Shown here in pieces: positions 40,773 to 50,500 of a stretch of 64,000 nt of DNA. The notes under the pieces were generated by a model. It did no database searches. It was not told the origin of the DNA and saw nothing but the letters and a program-made list of their open reading frames with translations. The position numbers and the translations under genes are program-made. The stretch is taken from the NCBI RefSeq assembly GCF_900113965.1, contig NZ_FORI01000008.1:1-64000 (forward strand), written 5' to 3'. This DNA is from Treponema bryantii. Lineage in GTDB: Bacteria > Spirochaetota > Spirochaetia > Treponematales > Treponemataceae. Within the stretch, counting starts at the first letter, position 1; each line of letters starts with the position of its first letter.

Positions 40773-42194
40773 TTAATCCTTTGTATACGCCACAAGCGCA
40801 CCAACCGCATTCTCACCAAAACTAAAGGAATCTGGCATATCTTCGTTTTCTCCGATAATTGCAATTGCATTGCCCTTCATTTTCTCGATAAAGTCGGCAA
40901 CTACAGACTCCTGAGCCTTTTCATCCAGCAGAGAAAGAATATCGCGTGCAAAAATAACGTCTACTGCTGGCAGAGCGTTAGTGTTCTTGCAGTCGTGATA
41001 CTCAAACATAATACTGTCTTTAATCTCCTGACTAAAAGTATACTCTCCATTTGCTTTTTTTGTCAAATAAGGAGCGTACCAATCTGAAGCTAGATTTGCT
41101 GGAACAGACATAAGCCCCGCATTAGAAACATTAAGAAGATCGATATCCTGAGCATAAATTCTGATTTTTGCTCCAGGGTAACGTTTCTTAAGAACACATG
41201 CCAGAGAATATGTTTCCGTGCCTTTTCCACAGCCCGGATTCCATACAACTATCTGCTTAGCAGAGTTTTCAGGAAGAACCTTGGCAATAGCATCAGCATA
41301 TTCTGATGACCACCAGTTATTAGTAAATGGTGACCAGAAGGTCTTGAGGAATGAATCAGCATCGTCTGAATTCTGAAGCTGAGTCTTTTTTGTTTCCTTA
41401 GACCATTCCAAATATCTGTGCTTTACCCAAGATGAATTCACTGACGACACAGTGAAATTCTTATAGGTAAGAAGGCTTTCGCTTATGAACTTAATATCAA
41501 CAGAAGATGCTTCATCTTCTGCAGCCCCGCCCGAGATACCCTTTGCGATATCTGCCGGAGATTTTACCATTCCGCCCTGTACTACAGCTGCGGCCTGATT
41601 TTTAGGAACTGCTGTAGCCTGCTGTGGCTGCTTCACTATTTTCTGAGGTTTCTCATAATTTGCACCAGGAGCAATGGCTTCTGCAGATTCCTTTGAAGAG
41701 AAGATACGTGTAATGTCGAGGAGGACATAAAGTCTGTTATTACTCTCAACTACACCATCGATGTATTTAATATTGATATCACCAAACAATGGGTGTGGTG
41801 GCTGGATTGTGCTCTTCTGAACACCAATTACCTTATCAATCTTATCTACTACAACACCGAACTTCTGATCTTCGACTGAAAGAATAAGCATATTTTCAAG
41901 CTTATTTTCATCGCGAGGAGGAACTTCAATATTGAAGAAGATTCTTAAATCAAGGATAGGAATGATTTCACCACGCAGATTGTAAACACCAAGTACGAAA
42001 GGAAGTGTATTTGGAACGTATGTAAAACGTCCGGCTTTAGCAATTTCCTTTACATGCATAATGTCGATTGAGTAATCTTTATCTGCGAGCGAGAAAGTTA
42101 CCATCTTAAAATCAACAATAGCGGCATTTTCTTTCTTTTCTTCAAGCTGCTGCGCAAGTTCTGTTGCAACTAAAGTCTCATTTTCTGCACTCAT
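40773..42194 (-). CDS. CheW-CheR-like fusion, chemotaxis coupling protein
   Basis: Residues about 30-170 are a CheW domain (MVTFSLADKDYSIDIMHVKEIAK, LGVYNLRGEIIPILDLR) that couples receptors to CheA. A Pro/Gln/Ala-rich linker of about 65 residues follows, then a CheR-like methyltransferase domain (residues about 240-473), with the AdoMet loop position at WNPGCGKGTETYSLACVL near 321. Such fusions are known in spirochetes, where, as I recall for Treponema denticola, the CheR-like part is structural and not catalytic. I chose the ATG at 42194 because GAGGTG precedes it; the longer frame begins with a GTG inside that site. It follows cheA by 14 bp. Confidence 0.92.
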   Translation of the reverse strand: MSAENETLVATELAQQLEEKKENAAIVDFKMVTFSLADKDYSIDIMHVKEIAKAGRFTYVPNTLPFVLGVYNLRGEIIPILDLRIFFNIEVPPRDENKLENMLILSVEDQKFGVVVDKIDKVIGVQKSTIQPPHPLFGDINIKYIDGVVESNNRLYVLLDITRIFSSKESAEAIAPGANYEKPQKIVKQPQQATAVPKNQAAAVVQGGMVKSPADIAKGISGGAAEDEASSVDIKFISESLLTYKNFTVSSVNSSWVKHRYLEWSKETKKTQLQNSDDADSFLKTFWSPFTNNWWSSEYADAIAKVLPENSAKQIVVWNPGCGKGTETYSLACVLKKRYPGAKIRIYAQDIDLLNVSNAGLMSVPANLASDWYAPYLTKKANGEYTFSQEIKDSIMFEYHDCKNTNALPAVDVIFARDILSLLDEKAQESVVADFIEKMKGNAIAIIGENEDMPDSFSFGENAVGALVAYTKD

Positions 42195-42208
42195 AAAAAA
42201 CACCTCTA

Positions 42209-44683
42209 TTACTGAACATACTGAGCCTGTTCCTGTGCCTGAGCAAGAAGCTCCTGCTTAACACCAAGCTCAAGAAGCTGACCAACATCAATAATCAGCG
42301 AAACAGAACCATCACCAAGGATTGACGCACCGGCAATACCTGGCGAGTTTGTGAACTGGTCTTTCAGAGGTTTGATAACGACATCCTCTTCTCCGATAAG
42401 GGCATCGACCATAACACCGATCTTCTTTTCCTGTGTACCAACAATTACGATGTAGCATTCATCTGTCTGAACAGACTCTGTAATGCCGAACAGTCGTGAA
42501 AGACGAAGTACACTGATAACCTCGTTACGAACGTTCATAATTTCGTAATTATCAATATGGTTGATTTCTGAAATATTAATACACTGACTTTCAATTACGT
42601 TTGCGATAGGAATTGAGTAAACCTCGTGACCTACGCGTACCAAAAGTCCCTGAATAATTGCAAGTGTAAGTGGCAGTTTGATGATAAAGGAAGTTCCCTT
42701 ACCCTTTGCAGAGTTGATGGAAATTGTTCCCTTAAGGTTGTTAATCATTGTCTTAACAACATCAAGACCAACCCCACGTCCAGAAATATTTGAAATCTTA
42801 TCTGCAGTAGAGAAACCTGGCTGCATAATAAGGTTGAAAGCATCCTGCTCTGTAACAGCCTTGTCCGGATGGATAAGACCACGCTCTACAGCCTTCTTGC
42901 GAACCTTTTCTACATCAATTCCGGCACCATCATCTTTAACTTCGATTACAATCTGGTTACCTTCGTTTGAAGCTTTAAGAAGGATTGTACCTGTTTCTGG
43001 TTTTCCGGCAGCAATACGAGCTTCTGGAGTTTCAATACCATGGTCTACAGAGTTACGAACACAGTGCATGATTGGGTCGAGAAGATCTTCTACAACCGAC
43101 TTATCAAGTTCTGTATCCTCACCTTCAATTACCAAGTCAATCTTTTTATTAAGATCTCTCTGGAGGTCGCGAACTACACGAGGGAAGCGGCTGAAAATCT
43201 GGTTGATAGGAACCATTCGGATTTTCATTACGCCTTCCTGAAGGTCGCCTGCAATTGTTCCAAGGTTCTGAGTATAAGAACGGAATTTACCCGAAATATT
43301 CTTTGCCTCTGATTCATATTCATCAAAGATATTGCTCAAAGAACCGTATTCTTTAAGAATATTCTTTCTGATATCTACAGAAGAAACTCCATCTTTAACC
43401 TGCTCCATGTAATCTGGAAGCTTGTCGAAAAGATTGTGAAGTCTTTCTTTGTATTCTGCTTCGATAGACTGGAAGTGAGAAAGCTCTGCAGCATTCTGCA
43501 TTGCCAGCTGGTTGAATGAAGCTTTATTGATTACTGCTTCTGATACAAGGTTCAACAGGTTATCAATACGGCGTGAGTCAACACGGAGGATTGAGCCCTG
43601 CTGTGCATGAGCAGCATTTGTTTCTTTCTTAGGCTCAGGCTTCTTTTCTTCTTTCTTTGGTTCCGGCTTAAGAACATTGTCGTTCAAAATGTCGCCAAGG
43701 AGTTCAGACTGAGCAGCAGTCATATTTCCTGCAGGAACATCATCAGAAGGTGTAATTGGAGCCGAAGCAGCAGGCTTAGGTGCAGCAGCTGGTTTAGGAG
43801 CGGCAGCAGCAGCCTTAGCTACAGAAGGATCTGCAGCAGTTCCAGTAGTATAGTCTTCGAGAAGATGAGCATCTGTAATGAGAGTTACGTCGCTAAGGAA
43901 GGCACAGTCTTCAATTTCTGCCCCTTCAGCTTCTGTTGCAACATAATAGAATACATTCTCATAGAACTGATCTTCATAAAGAGCATCGAAATCAGGAACA
44001 GTCTTAAGTACGTTACCAACATTCTTAAGAGCAGCGAATACTTGGATTCCGCCTACTGTATTCATAGGATTGTTTTCATCGAACTTAACAGCAATACACC
44101 AGAGCTTCTGCTTGCCTTCGCATGTCTGTTTGAGTTCTGTAAAATCGTCTTCTGTAATATCTGGAAGTACGAGTGTTTCCGAAGAAGCAGCAGCGGCTGG
44201 CGCAGGTGCAGCGGCAGGAGCCGGAGCCGGTTTTGGCGCAGCCGGCTTTGCAGCAGCCTTTGGTTTTGCAGGCGCCTTTCCATCTTTAGAAGGAATAAGC
44301 CCCTGAAGCTTTTCGATAATTGGGTCAATATTCTCTTCGTATACACTGCCATTCTGGCGTGCTTCAAGCATTGCCTTAATTACGTCAATTGAGGTAAGCA
44401 GAAGATCTACAACGTCTTCATCTACTTTGATTCTGTCAGAACGAATCTCATCAAGCACATCTTCTACAGTATGTGTAAAGTGAGAAAGCTCCATCATTTC
44501 TACGGTTGCAGAACCGCCTTTTAAAGTATGTGCGGCACGGAATATCTCATCGATCGCTTCGTGATTAGAAGGATCATTTTCAATAACGAGAATATTACTC
44601 TCCAACTGTTCTACCTGCTGTTCTGCTTCTGCGAAGAAGTCCTTCAACAGTTCTTCGTTATTTGGGTCAAGATAATCACTCAT
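42209..44683 (-). CDS. cheA: Chemotaxis histidine kinase CheA
   Basis: CheA autophosphorylates under control of chemoreceptors and phosphorylates CheY. The 824-residue protein has the HPt domain with His52 in FRAAHTLKGGSATVEM, a Pro/Ala-rich linker, a P2-like region with an acidic stretch, a second Pro/Ala linker, the dimerisation domain, the HATPase boxes (DPIMHCVRNSVDHGIE, VKDDGAGIDVEKVRKKA, FSTADKISNISGRGVGLDVVKT in part) and a CheW-like C-terminal domain (LPLTLAIIQGLLVRVGHEVYSIPI in part). It begins the operon. No ribosome binding site is present; a strong promoter places TATAAT 8 nt before the ATG, which suggests a leaderless transcript. Confidence 0.96.
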   Translation of the reverse strand: MSDYLDPNNEELLKDFFAEAEQQVEQLESNILVIENDPSNHEAIDEIFRAAHTLKGGSATVEMMELSHFTHTVEDVLDEIRSDRIKVDEDVVDLLLTSIDVIKAMLEARQNGSVYEENIDPIIEKLQGLIPSKDGKAPAKPKAAAKPAAPKPAPAPAAAPAPAAAASSETLVLPDITEDDFTELKQTCEGKQKLWCIAVKFDENNPMNTVGGIQVFAALKNVGNVLKTVPDFDALYEDQFYENVFYYVATEAEGAEIEDCAFLSDVTLITDAHLLEDYTTGTAADPSVAKAAAAAPKPAAAPKPAASAPITPSDDVPAGNMTAAQSELLGDILNDNVLKPEPKKEEKKPEPKKETNAAHAQQGSILRVDSRRIDNLLNLVSEAVINKASFNQLAMQNAAELSHFQSIEAEYKERLHNLFDKLPDYMEQVKDGVSSVDIRKNILKEYGSLSNIFDEYESEAKNISGKFRSYTQNLGTIAGDLQEGVMKIRMVPINQIFSRFPRVVRDLQRDLNKKIDLVIEGEDTELDKSVVEDLLDPIMHCVRNSVDHGIETPEARIAAGKPETGTILLKASNEGNQIVIEVKDDGAGIDVEKVRKKAVERGLIHPDKAVTEQDAFNLIMQPGFSTADKISNISGRGVGLDVVKTMINNLKGTISINSAKGKGTSFIIKLPLTLAIIQGLLVRVGHEVYSIPIANVIESQCINISEINHIDNYEIMNVRNEVISVLRLSRLFGITESVQTDECYIVIVGTQEKKIGVMVDALIGEEDVVIKPLKDQFTNSPGIAGASILGDGSVSLIIDVGQLLELGVKQELLAQAQEQAQYVQ

Positions 44684-44691
44684 ATAGAACT

Positions 44692-44719
44692 ATTATACCC
44701 CGAAAATCACATATTTCAA
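44692..44719 (-). promoter_or_regulatory. Promoter of the cheA operon, implying a leaderless message
   Basis: Minus strand: TTGAAA (44719-44714), 16-bp spacer, TATAAT (44697-44692). The cheA ATG begins 8 nt after the -10 box, about where transcription should start. Confidence 0.75.
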
Positions 44720-44854
44720 GTTAAAAATAATTTTGAATGATGAATTTTCTTTTTTGCAATTTTTACACTTTTCTTCTATTATTAAATGATTTGCAGCAGA
44801 TTTTTCTAATGATGAACTTATTTTCTGCCGATAAAGAAACAGGAGTTTTATATT

Positions 44855-46066
44855 ATGAATAGAAAGCACATTATTATACTGGCGGCAGTTATATCTTTCT
44901 CAACAGGACTATTCGCCGCAACCTCCTTCAGCGGATATGCGGGCGGCAAGCTCAATTATACTGCAAACCCGGAAGCAGAAGAATACGACCCGGACCTCAA
45001 ACTTCAGGCATTCTTTGCCGGACAGTTTAACTTTACTCAGAACCTCTGGAGTCATCTTGAATTTTCTATTAATACAAACGACCTTTTAGCTCAGTCAATT
45101 TTCCACGAAACAGAATCTCTATTCCAGATTGATGAAATCTCATTGATTGCCAGAGCTAACATGTACAGCAATGCAAACTATTTCAGTGTCTTTATGGGAA
45201 CTTATGATCCAATCGGTTCAGATATTTTCCTTCAGAGATATTTCAATATTAAACCTATAAACTCCAAAATTACAGAAAGCTACCTTGGCCTTGCAGGCTC
45301 TATCCTCTACCCTCACTTTGGTGTTGGTATTGCAGATGTTATTAAACTCTACAATCAGCCGATTGCTTTTGGTGGCTACGTATATTTGAATCATGAAGAT
45401 GCTGATTACTATGTATTGAATACTGACCTTCGTTTTGCTACTAACCTTAGCTACCTCACCTGTGATTTGGCCGGTGGAGTTGGTGTTCCTCTTGCAGACA
45501 AATACAGAGGAGAAGATGTAATTATTGCCGTTGAAAAAGTTTACTGGCATGCCGGTACAACTATTCTTATTGGTAACAACTTTACAAACTCTCTCTTTAT
45601 GCAGGGTGGTATTTACAACGCAAGCTTTAAGGCAAAACAGGACAGCTCTATTGTAAGTCCTGATGATATTTACATTCTTATTGAACCTAGAATCCTGTTT
45701 AAGAATTCACATTTCAATATGAGTCTTTATTCTCTGCCTGAGAAAACTGTAGCTGAACTTTTATTAGTAGAAGATACTCTTGGAGTTAATCTAAACCTTT
45801 ATTCAGAGGCTTCTGTAACTTCTTCCAACTCAATTGTATTTGGTTCTCATCTTTCAATTTCTTTGATTGATAAAAACTTCAAAGACCTTGAAAACATTGC
45901 AGATTTTACAACAGATGATTACAACATTTCTTTGACTCCATATATTGAATCTCAGTTCCTTTCAGGACAGCTTCACGTTCAGGCAACAGTTCGTTTTATG
46001 GAACTGCTTCGCGAACGCACCGGAAAAGCTTTTTCGGTTGATATTGGCTATCGCACAAAATTCTGA
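44855..46066 (+). CDS. Putative outer-membrane beta-barrel protein
   Basis: I do not recognise a named family. The 403-residue protein has a signal peptide (MNRKHIIILAAVISFSTGLFA, cleavage after LFA) and the rest is rich in alternating polar/hydrophobic strands and aromatic residues (for example FNFTQNLWSHLEFSINT, AFGGYVYLNHEDADYY, FNMSLYSLPEK), ending in the C-terminal pattern DIGYRTKF with a final Phe, typical of outer-membrane barrels. A ribosome binding site (AGGAG) lies 10 nt before the ATG. It is divergent from cheA and 40 bp upstream of the MFS transporter gene, so a role in substrate uptake is possible. Confidence 0.7.
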   Translation: MNRKHIIILAAVISFSTGLFAATSFSGYAGGKLNYTANPEAEEYDPDLKLQAFFAGQFNFTQNLWSHLEFSINTNDLLAQSIFHETESLFQIDEISLIARANMYSNANYFSVFMGTYDPIGSDIFLQRYFNIKPINSKITESYLGLAGSILYPHFGVGIADVIKLYNQPIAFGGYVYLNHEDADYYVLNTDLRFATNLSYLTCDLAGGVGVPLADKYRGEDVIIAVEKVYWHAGTTILIGNNFTNSLFMQGGIYNASFKAKQDSSIVSPDDIYILIEPRILFKNSHFNMSLYSLPEKTVAELLLVEDTLGVNLNLYSEASVTSSNSIVFGSHLSISLIDKNFKDLENIADFTTDDYNISLTPYIESQFLSGQLHVQATVRFMELLRERTGKAFSVDIGYRTKF

Positions 46067-46106
46067 TAAAATAGTAAATCATTTTAATATTTAAGGTATA
46101 ACAAAT

Positions 46107-47450
46107 ATGAAAAACATTCAGAACAAGTGGATCCGTGGTGCTATCCCGGCTCTTCTTCTCCATTGCAGTATCGGTACTGTATACTGCTGGTCAATTTTCA
46201 GCCAGGAAATTGCAGACTACATCGGCTTTTCAAAGGGCGCTGTAGAATGGGCTTTCAGCTTTGCAATCTTCTTCCTCGGTATGTCAGCTGCTTTCCTTGG
46301 CAGCCTTGTAGAAAAAAATATCCACAAGTCTTCTTTGATTGCTTCAATCACATTTGCACTTGGTATGGCTGGAACAGGTTTCTTTATCTGGTACGGCGGA
46401 AACAATCCTCACAGTGTACTTTCTCTTGTTGGTATTTACATCAGCTACGGCTTTATTATGGGTATTGGTCTTGGAACTGGATATCTTTCTCCAGTTAAGA
46501 CTTTGATGCTCTGGTTCCAGGACAAGAAAGGTCTTGCAACTGGTCTTGCTGTAGCAGGTTTTGGTGCTGCTAAAGCTATTGCTTCTCCAATTATGACACG
46601 TATGCTTTCTGGTCTTAGTGGAAACAAAGTATTTGATGAGGCAGGTACCATCATTAAGCATGATGGTACCGGAGTTTATAAAATGTTCCTCATCCTTGCA
46701 GCAGTTTACTTTGTAATGATGTTTGTTGGTCACCTTATTCTTGCTAAACCTGAAGGCTGGGTTGAACCACAGAAAAAATCTAAGGAAGAAGGAATCATTG
46801 CAACTCTTAAGACAGAACCAATTGCTTCTTACATCGGTATCTGGCTTATGTTCTACATCAACATCACTTGTGGTCTTGCAATCATTTCTCAGGAAAAGAT
46901 GATTGTTAAGTGTGTAGGTCTTGGAGCTTTCGCAGGAATTATTTCTACAATTTCTGCTCTCTTCAATGCCGGCGGACGTCTTGGTTTCTCTGCATGGGCA
47001 GACAAGCTTAAGGACCGCAACACAATCTATAAGTTGATTTTCACACTTTCAATTGTTTCAACTGTAATTGTTCTCTGCACAAAGGGTATTGCTAACGGTG
47101 CAGGAAATACACTCCTCATCATCTTCGTACTTGCTTTGATTTTCATTGTAAACGCAGGATATGGTGGAGGATTCTCTAACGTTCCTACCCTCCTTTCTGA
47201 CCACTACGGGATGGGTAACATTTCTGCTATTCACGGAATTACACTTTCTGCATGGGCATTCGCAGGTCTTACAGGAAACCAGATGGCTTCTTACATTGTA
47301 AAGCACACAGGTGAGTTTATTGATGTACACGGAGTTCAGGCTAACCCGGCTGGTTACCAGAACGTACTCATCGTAACAACAATCCTTTATGCTGTTGCTA
47401 TGTGTTTGAGCTGCTTCCTTGTTCGTCCGATGTCTAAGAAGAACGCATAG
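46107..47450 (+). CDS. OFA-family MFS transporter (oxalate/formate antiporter-like)
   Basis: This 447-residue protein has twelve membrane segments and the OFA-family features GAIPALLLHCSIGTVYCWSIFSQ at the N-terminus, the cytoplasmic loop LSPVKTLMLWFQDKKGLATGLAVAGFG (motif WFQDKKGLATGLAV) near residue 135, and GGRLGFSAWADKLKDRN near 290. OFA transporters exchange small monocarboxylates or dicarboxylates, for example oxalate, formate or lactate; the substrate here is unknown. It follows the putative outer-membrane protein gene and is followed by a terminator. Confidence 0.88.
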   Translation: MKNIQNKWIRGAIPALLLHCSIGTVYCWSIFSQEIADYIGFSKGAVEWAFSFAIFFLGMSAAFLGSLVEKNIHKSSLIASITFALGMAGTGFFIWYGGNNPHSVLSLVGIYISYGFIMGIGLGTGYLSPVKTLMLWFQDKKGLATGLAVAGFGAAKAIASPIMTRMLSGLSGNKVFDEAGTIIKHDGTGVYKMFLILAAVYFVMMFVGHLILAKPEGWVEPQKKSKEEGIIATLKTEPIASYIGIWLMFYINITCGLAIISQEKMIVKCVGLGAFAGIISTISALFNAGGRLGFSAWADKLKDRNTIYKLIFTLSIVSTVIVLCTKGIANGAGNTLLIIFVLALIFIVNAGYGGGFSNVPTLLSDHYGMGNISAIHGITLSAWAFAGLTGNQMASYIVKHTGEFIDVHGVQANPAGYQNVLIVTTILYAVAMCLSCFLVRPMSKKNA

Positions 47451-47460
47451 ATAATATTAT

Positions 47461-47480
47461 CCCTTCGACTCCGCTTAGGG
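47461..47480. repeat. Degenerate palindromic repeat, CCCTTCGAC type
   Basis: CCCTTCGACTCCGCTTAGGG, whose ends CCCT and AGGG pair. It resembles the CCCTTCGAC...GCTCAGGG unit nested in the composite repeats at 6023 and 29365, with several changes. Confidence 0.6.
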
Positions 47481-47494
47481 ATCTGTTAAATAAG

Positions 47495-47526
47495 AACACC
47501 AGCGATTAATCGCTGGTGTTTTTTTA
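47495..47526. terminator. Intrinsic terminator between the MFS gene and the hydrogenase-like sensor gene
   Basis: AACACCAGCGAT pairs with ATCGCTGGTGTT around a two-base centre (TA), followed by a T-run. It overlaps the stop codon region of the convergent 47524 gene. Confidence 0.93.
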
Positions 47527-50500
47527 TATATCAAGAATGATATAGTTTGTAATTACCATAAACGATTTATCCGGCTGCTGAACTCCGGTAGCAATAATCC
47601 TTACCAATGCATAAGTTCCATCACTCTTTATAGCACGATAATCATAAGTAAACGCATTCTTAAACTTTCCAAGAAGTGCTTTAGCCATCTTAACCTTAAA
47701 GCCCAGAACATCATTTGGATGAATTACCGCAAGAGCTTCTTTTGACGTCCAGCCCAAAACCTCTTCTTCTGTAAAACCAGAAATTTCCAGGAAAGTTTTA
47801 TTAACACGAAGCACATGAAGAGAAAGACCTGTAACAAGTCTCTTTAAATCAACATCAATATGCATAAGACACATACCGATCTGAGAATTCTCCATCATCA
47901 TTCCAAGCTGGGTATTTGCAATTTCAAGCGTACTTTCAGTGAGCTTTTCATTGGTTATATCTTCGAGAAGCATATAGAAGGAATGCTTGTTCTCGTTAGC
48001 GCTGATTTCCCACATATGAATCTTTACCCAGACTGGAGTATTTGTTTCATACGTACGCATTTCAACATTGAAAATAACTTCCTGCTTATCTGAAATAGAC
48101 TGTTCTATCTGTTTAAGCATATAACCGAAAGGTTCTTTTCCCACAAGCTTTTTAAGATTTTTGCGAACCTCTGCAAAAGAAAGAGAGTCCATTTCAAAAA
48201 GAGAAAGATATTTTCTGTTTGCGCGAATCAGCTGGAAAGATTTTGATTTATCATCAAATTCATAAATTGCAGCAGGGCCGGTAAAATCTTCAAACATAAG
48301 GCTTTCTGGAGAATCCGGAGAAAGGAAGCGGCGAACGTCAATCTGACCAAAGGTTCTTGGACGTAAAACAGATGTGCGCTCTTTGCTTTTTTTAAGTATT
48401 TCAACAAATTCTTCTTCCGGCATTGGCTTTGCATATAGGAAGCCCTGGAAAACATTTACACCAATACTTCGCAGGAAGTCTGCCTGTTCGGAAGTTTCAA
48501 CTCCTTCGGCAACGGTAATATATTCAAGGCCCTGTGCCATGCGGACAACATAATTTAAGATTGTTCCGCCGCGGTTCAGGCTATCATCGCCGCGCATAAA
48601 GCCGATATCAAGTTTAAGGATATCAATTGGCATATCCTTAAGAGAGTTCAGTGAAGAATAACCGCTTCCAAAATCATCCATTGCGATTCTAAAACCAAGT
48701 TCACGGATCTTCTGAATGCGGCTGTTTAAAACTCCCTGAGTTGTAATAGACGCACTTTCGGTAATTTCAAAGTGAATGTATTTTTCAGGGATATTATATC
48801 TTTCTTTGAGGCGCTTAATAATATAATAAATCTTATCTGTCTCAAGGCTTACACGGGAAATGTTAACTGAAACTGGAACCGGATCAATTCCAATATCAAG
48901 CCAGGAACGAACTGCTGCAAAAACATTAGTCCAGATTTCTTCATCAAGAGTTCGGATAAAGCCGTTCTTTTCTGCAATTGGAATAAATACTGTAGGAGAA
49001 ATGATTGTACCGTCTTCTTTTATCCAGCGGCAGAGAACCTCGGCACCAACCAGTTCTCCATTTGCGGCAGTATACTGAGGCTGGAACCAGATTTTAAATT
49101 CACCATCTTTGAGCGCCTGTTGCATAAGCGAAGTAATTTCTGCTTCAAGATGTGTATCTTCTACATTCTTTTCGGTAAAGGCAGTAAAGGTGTTTTGTAC
49201 AGACGAAATATTGTTATCCATACAAAGAGAAGCCTGGTCCAGGGCAACGGTAAGTCCAATCTCTGCATTTGCAATTCTGATTCCAAAATGCATTGTGATT
49301 GGGAAAGACATGTGAACAGAACCGTTATCAAAAACCTTACATGACTGAAGCTTCTGCAGATTGTCTACCGAGTTCTCCATACAAACCGCAAAAGCACCGC
49401 CACCGAGTCTTGCAACGAGTCCCTGCTCTCCGGCAATCTGCCGCAGGGTTGCAGCAATCTGCTTGAGCGCATCATTACCAGCCGCAAAGCCGTACAGGTC
49501 ATTAATAACCTTAAGCTTATTAACATCACCAACGGCAACAATAAAGGTCTTTTTAGGATTGTCTGCAAAAAGTTTATTTCCTGCCTGCAGGAAGGCAGCA
49601 CGGCTCATTAAGCCTGTTTCAGCGTCTGTGTAATAACGCTTAATCAAAAGTTCCTGCATATACTGAATACAGTTTTCCTTACGGCTGTATCCATAAGCAA
49701 TGGCACGAACCATATCCTTGCAGGAATTGTAACCACAAGAACCGCAGTTGATATTCTGCTTCTGAACAGTGTCCTTAAGCATATCGGTAAAGATTTCTTC
49801 AAGAGCACTCTTTGGAATCTTAAATTGCTGGCGAGAGCTGTCTGTATACTCACGCTTAAAGTCTTCCGGTCGTATATATTTAAACTGAGAAGAAACATGT
49901 TTCCAGAATTTCTCTGGATTATCAATTTCTGAAAAAGCTGCATAGGCATCTTTTCTGAGCTCTATGGCATTTGAATAAACGTCGCCGCTGTTGTAATTAG
50001 TGCGGTCAATTCCAGGACCGCCGCTACAGCCATTTTTGCAGGCTGTAATTTCGGCAAACAAAGGCTGATTTTCCTTGAACTTGTCATCAAGCGACATGTA
50101 CAAAGAATCAATATTATCCTTAGAAAATCCCTGCAAAGAAAGAACAGTTTCTGTATGAGAAAAGAAATAAGAGATGATATTTGAAAACTGTCCGCCAATA
50201 GAAACAAGCGAACCAAAGCCACTACCCTTTAAGTCCGGCTCACAGCCCTCGGTAAATTTCTCATTCTGATATTCCTTAAGATGATCCATTACATGGGCAA
50301 AGGTAAGGTTATAGGAAATTACACCGTTTGTATTCTCACTTTCTGCTTCTGTCTTATTGGCAACACAGGCGCTAAGATAAGCAATCTTATTATCATCACC
50401 AAGATATTTATGAGCATAAATTGCACCGCAGACTGGAGAAGGCTGAACAGGAATCATCTTTTTAAGAAGGAAAGGATGATATTTCTGAACAACCGCAATC

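Noticed and set aside
43607-44392. Plus-strand frame of 261 residues opposite cheA
   Set aside because: Ser/Arg/Cys-rich complement of the Pro/Ala linkers and P2 region of CheA.
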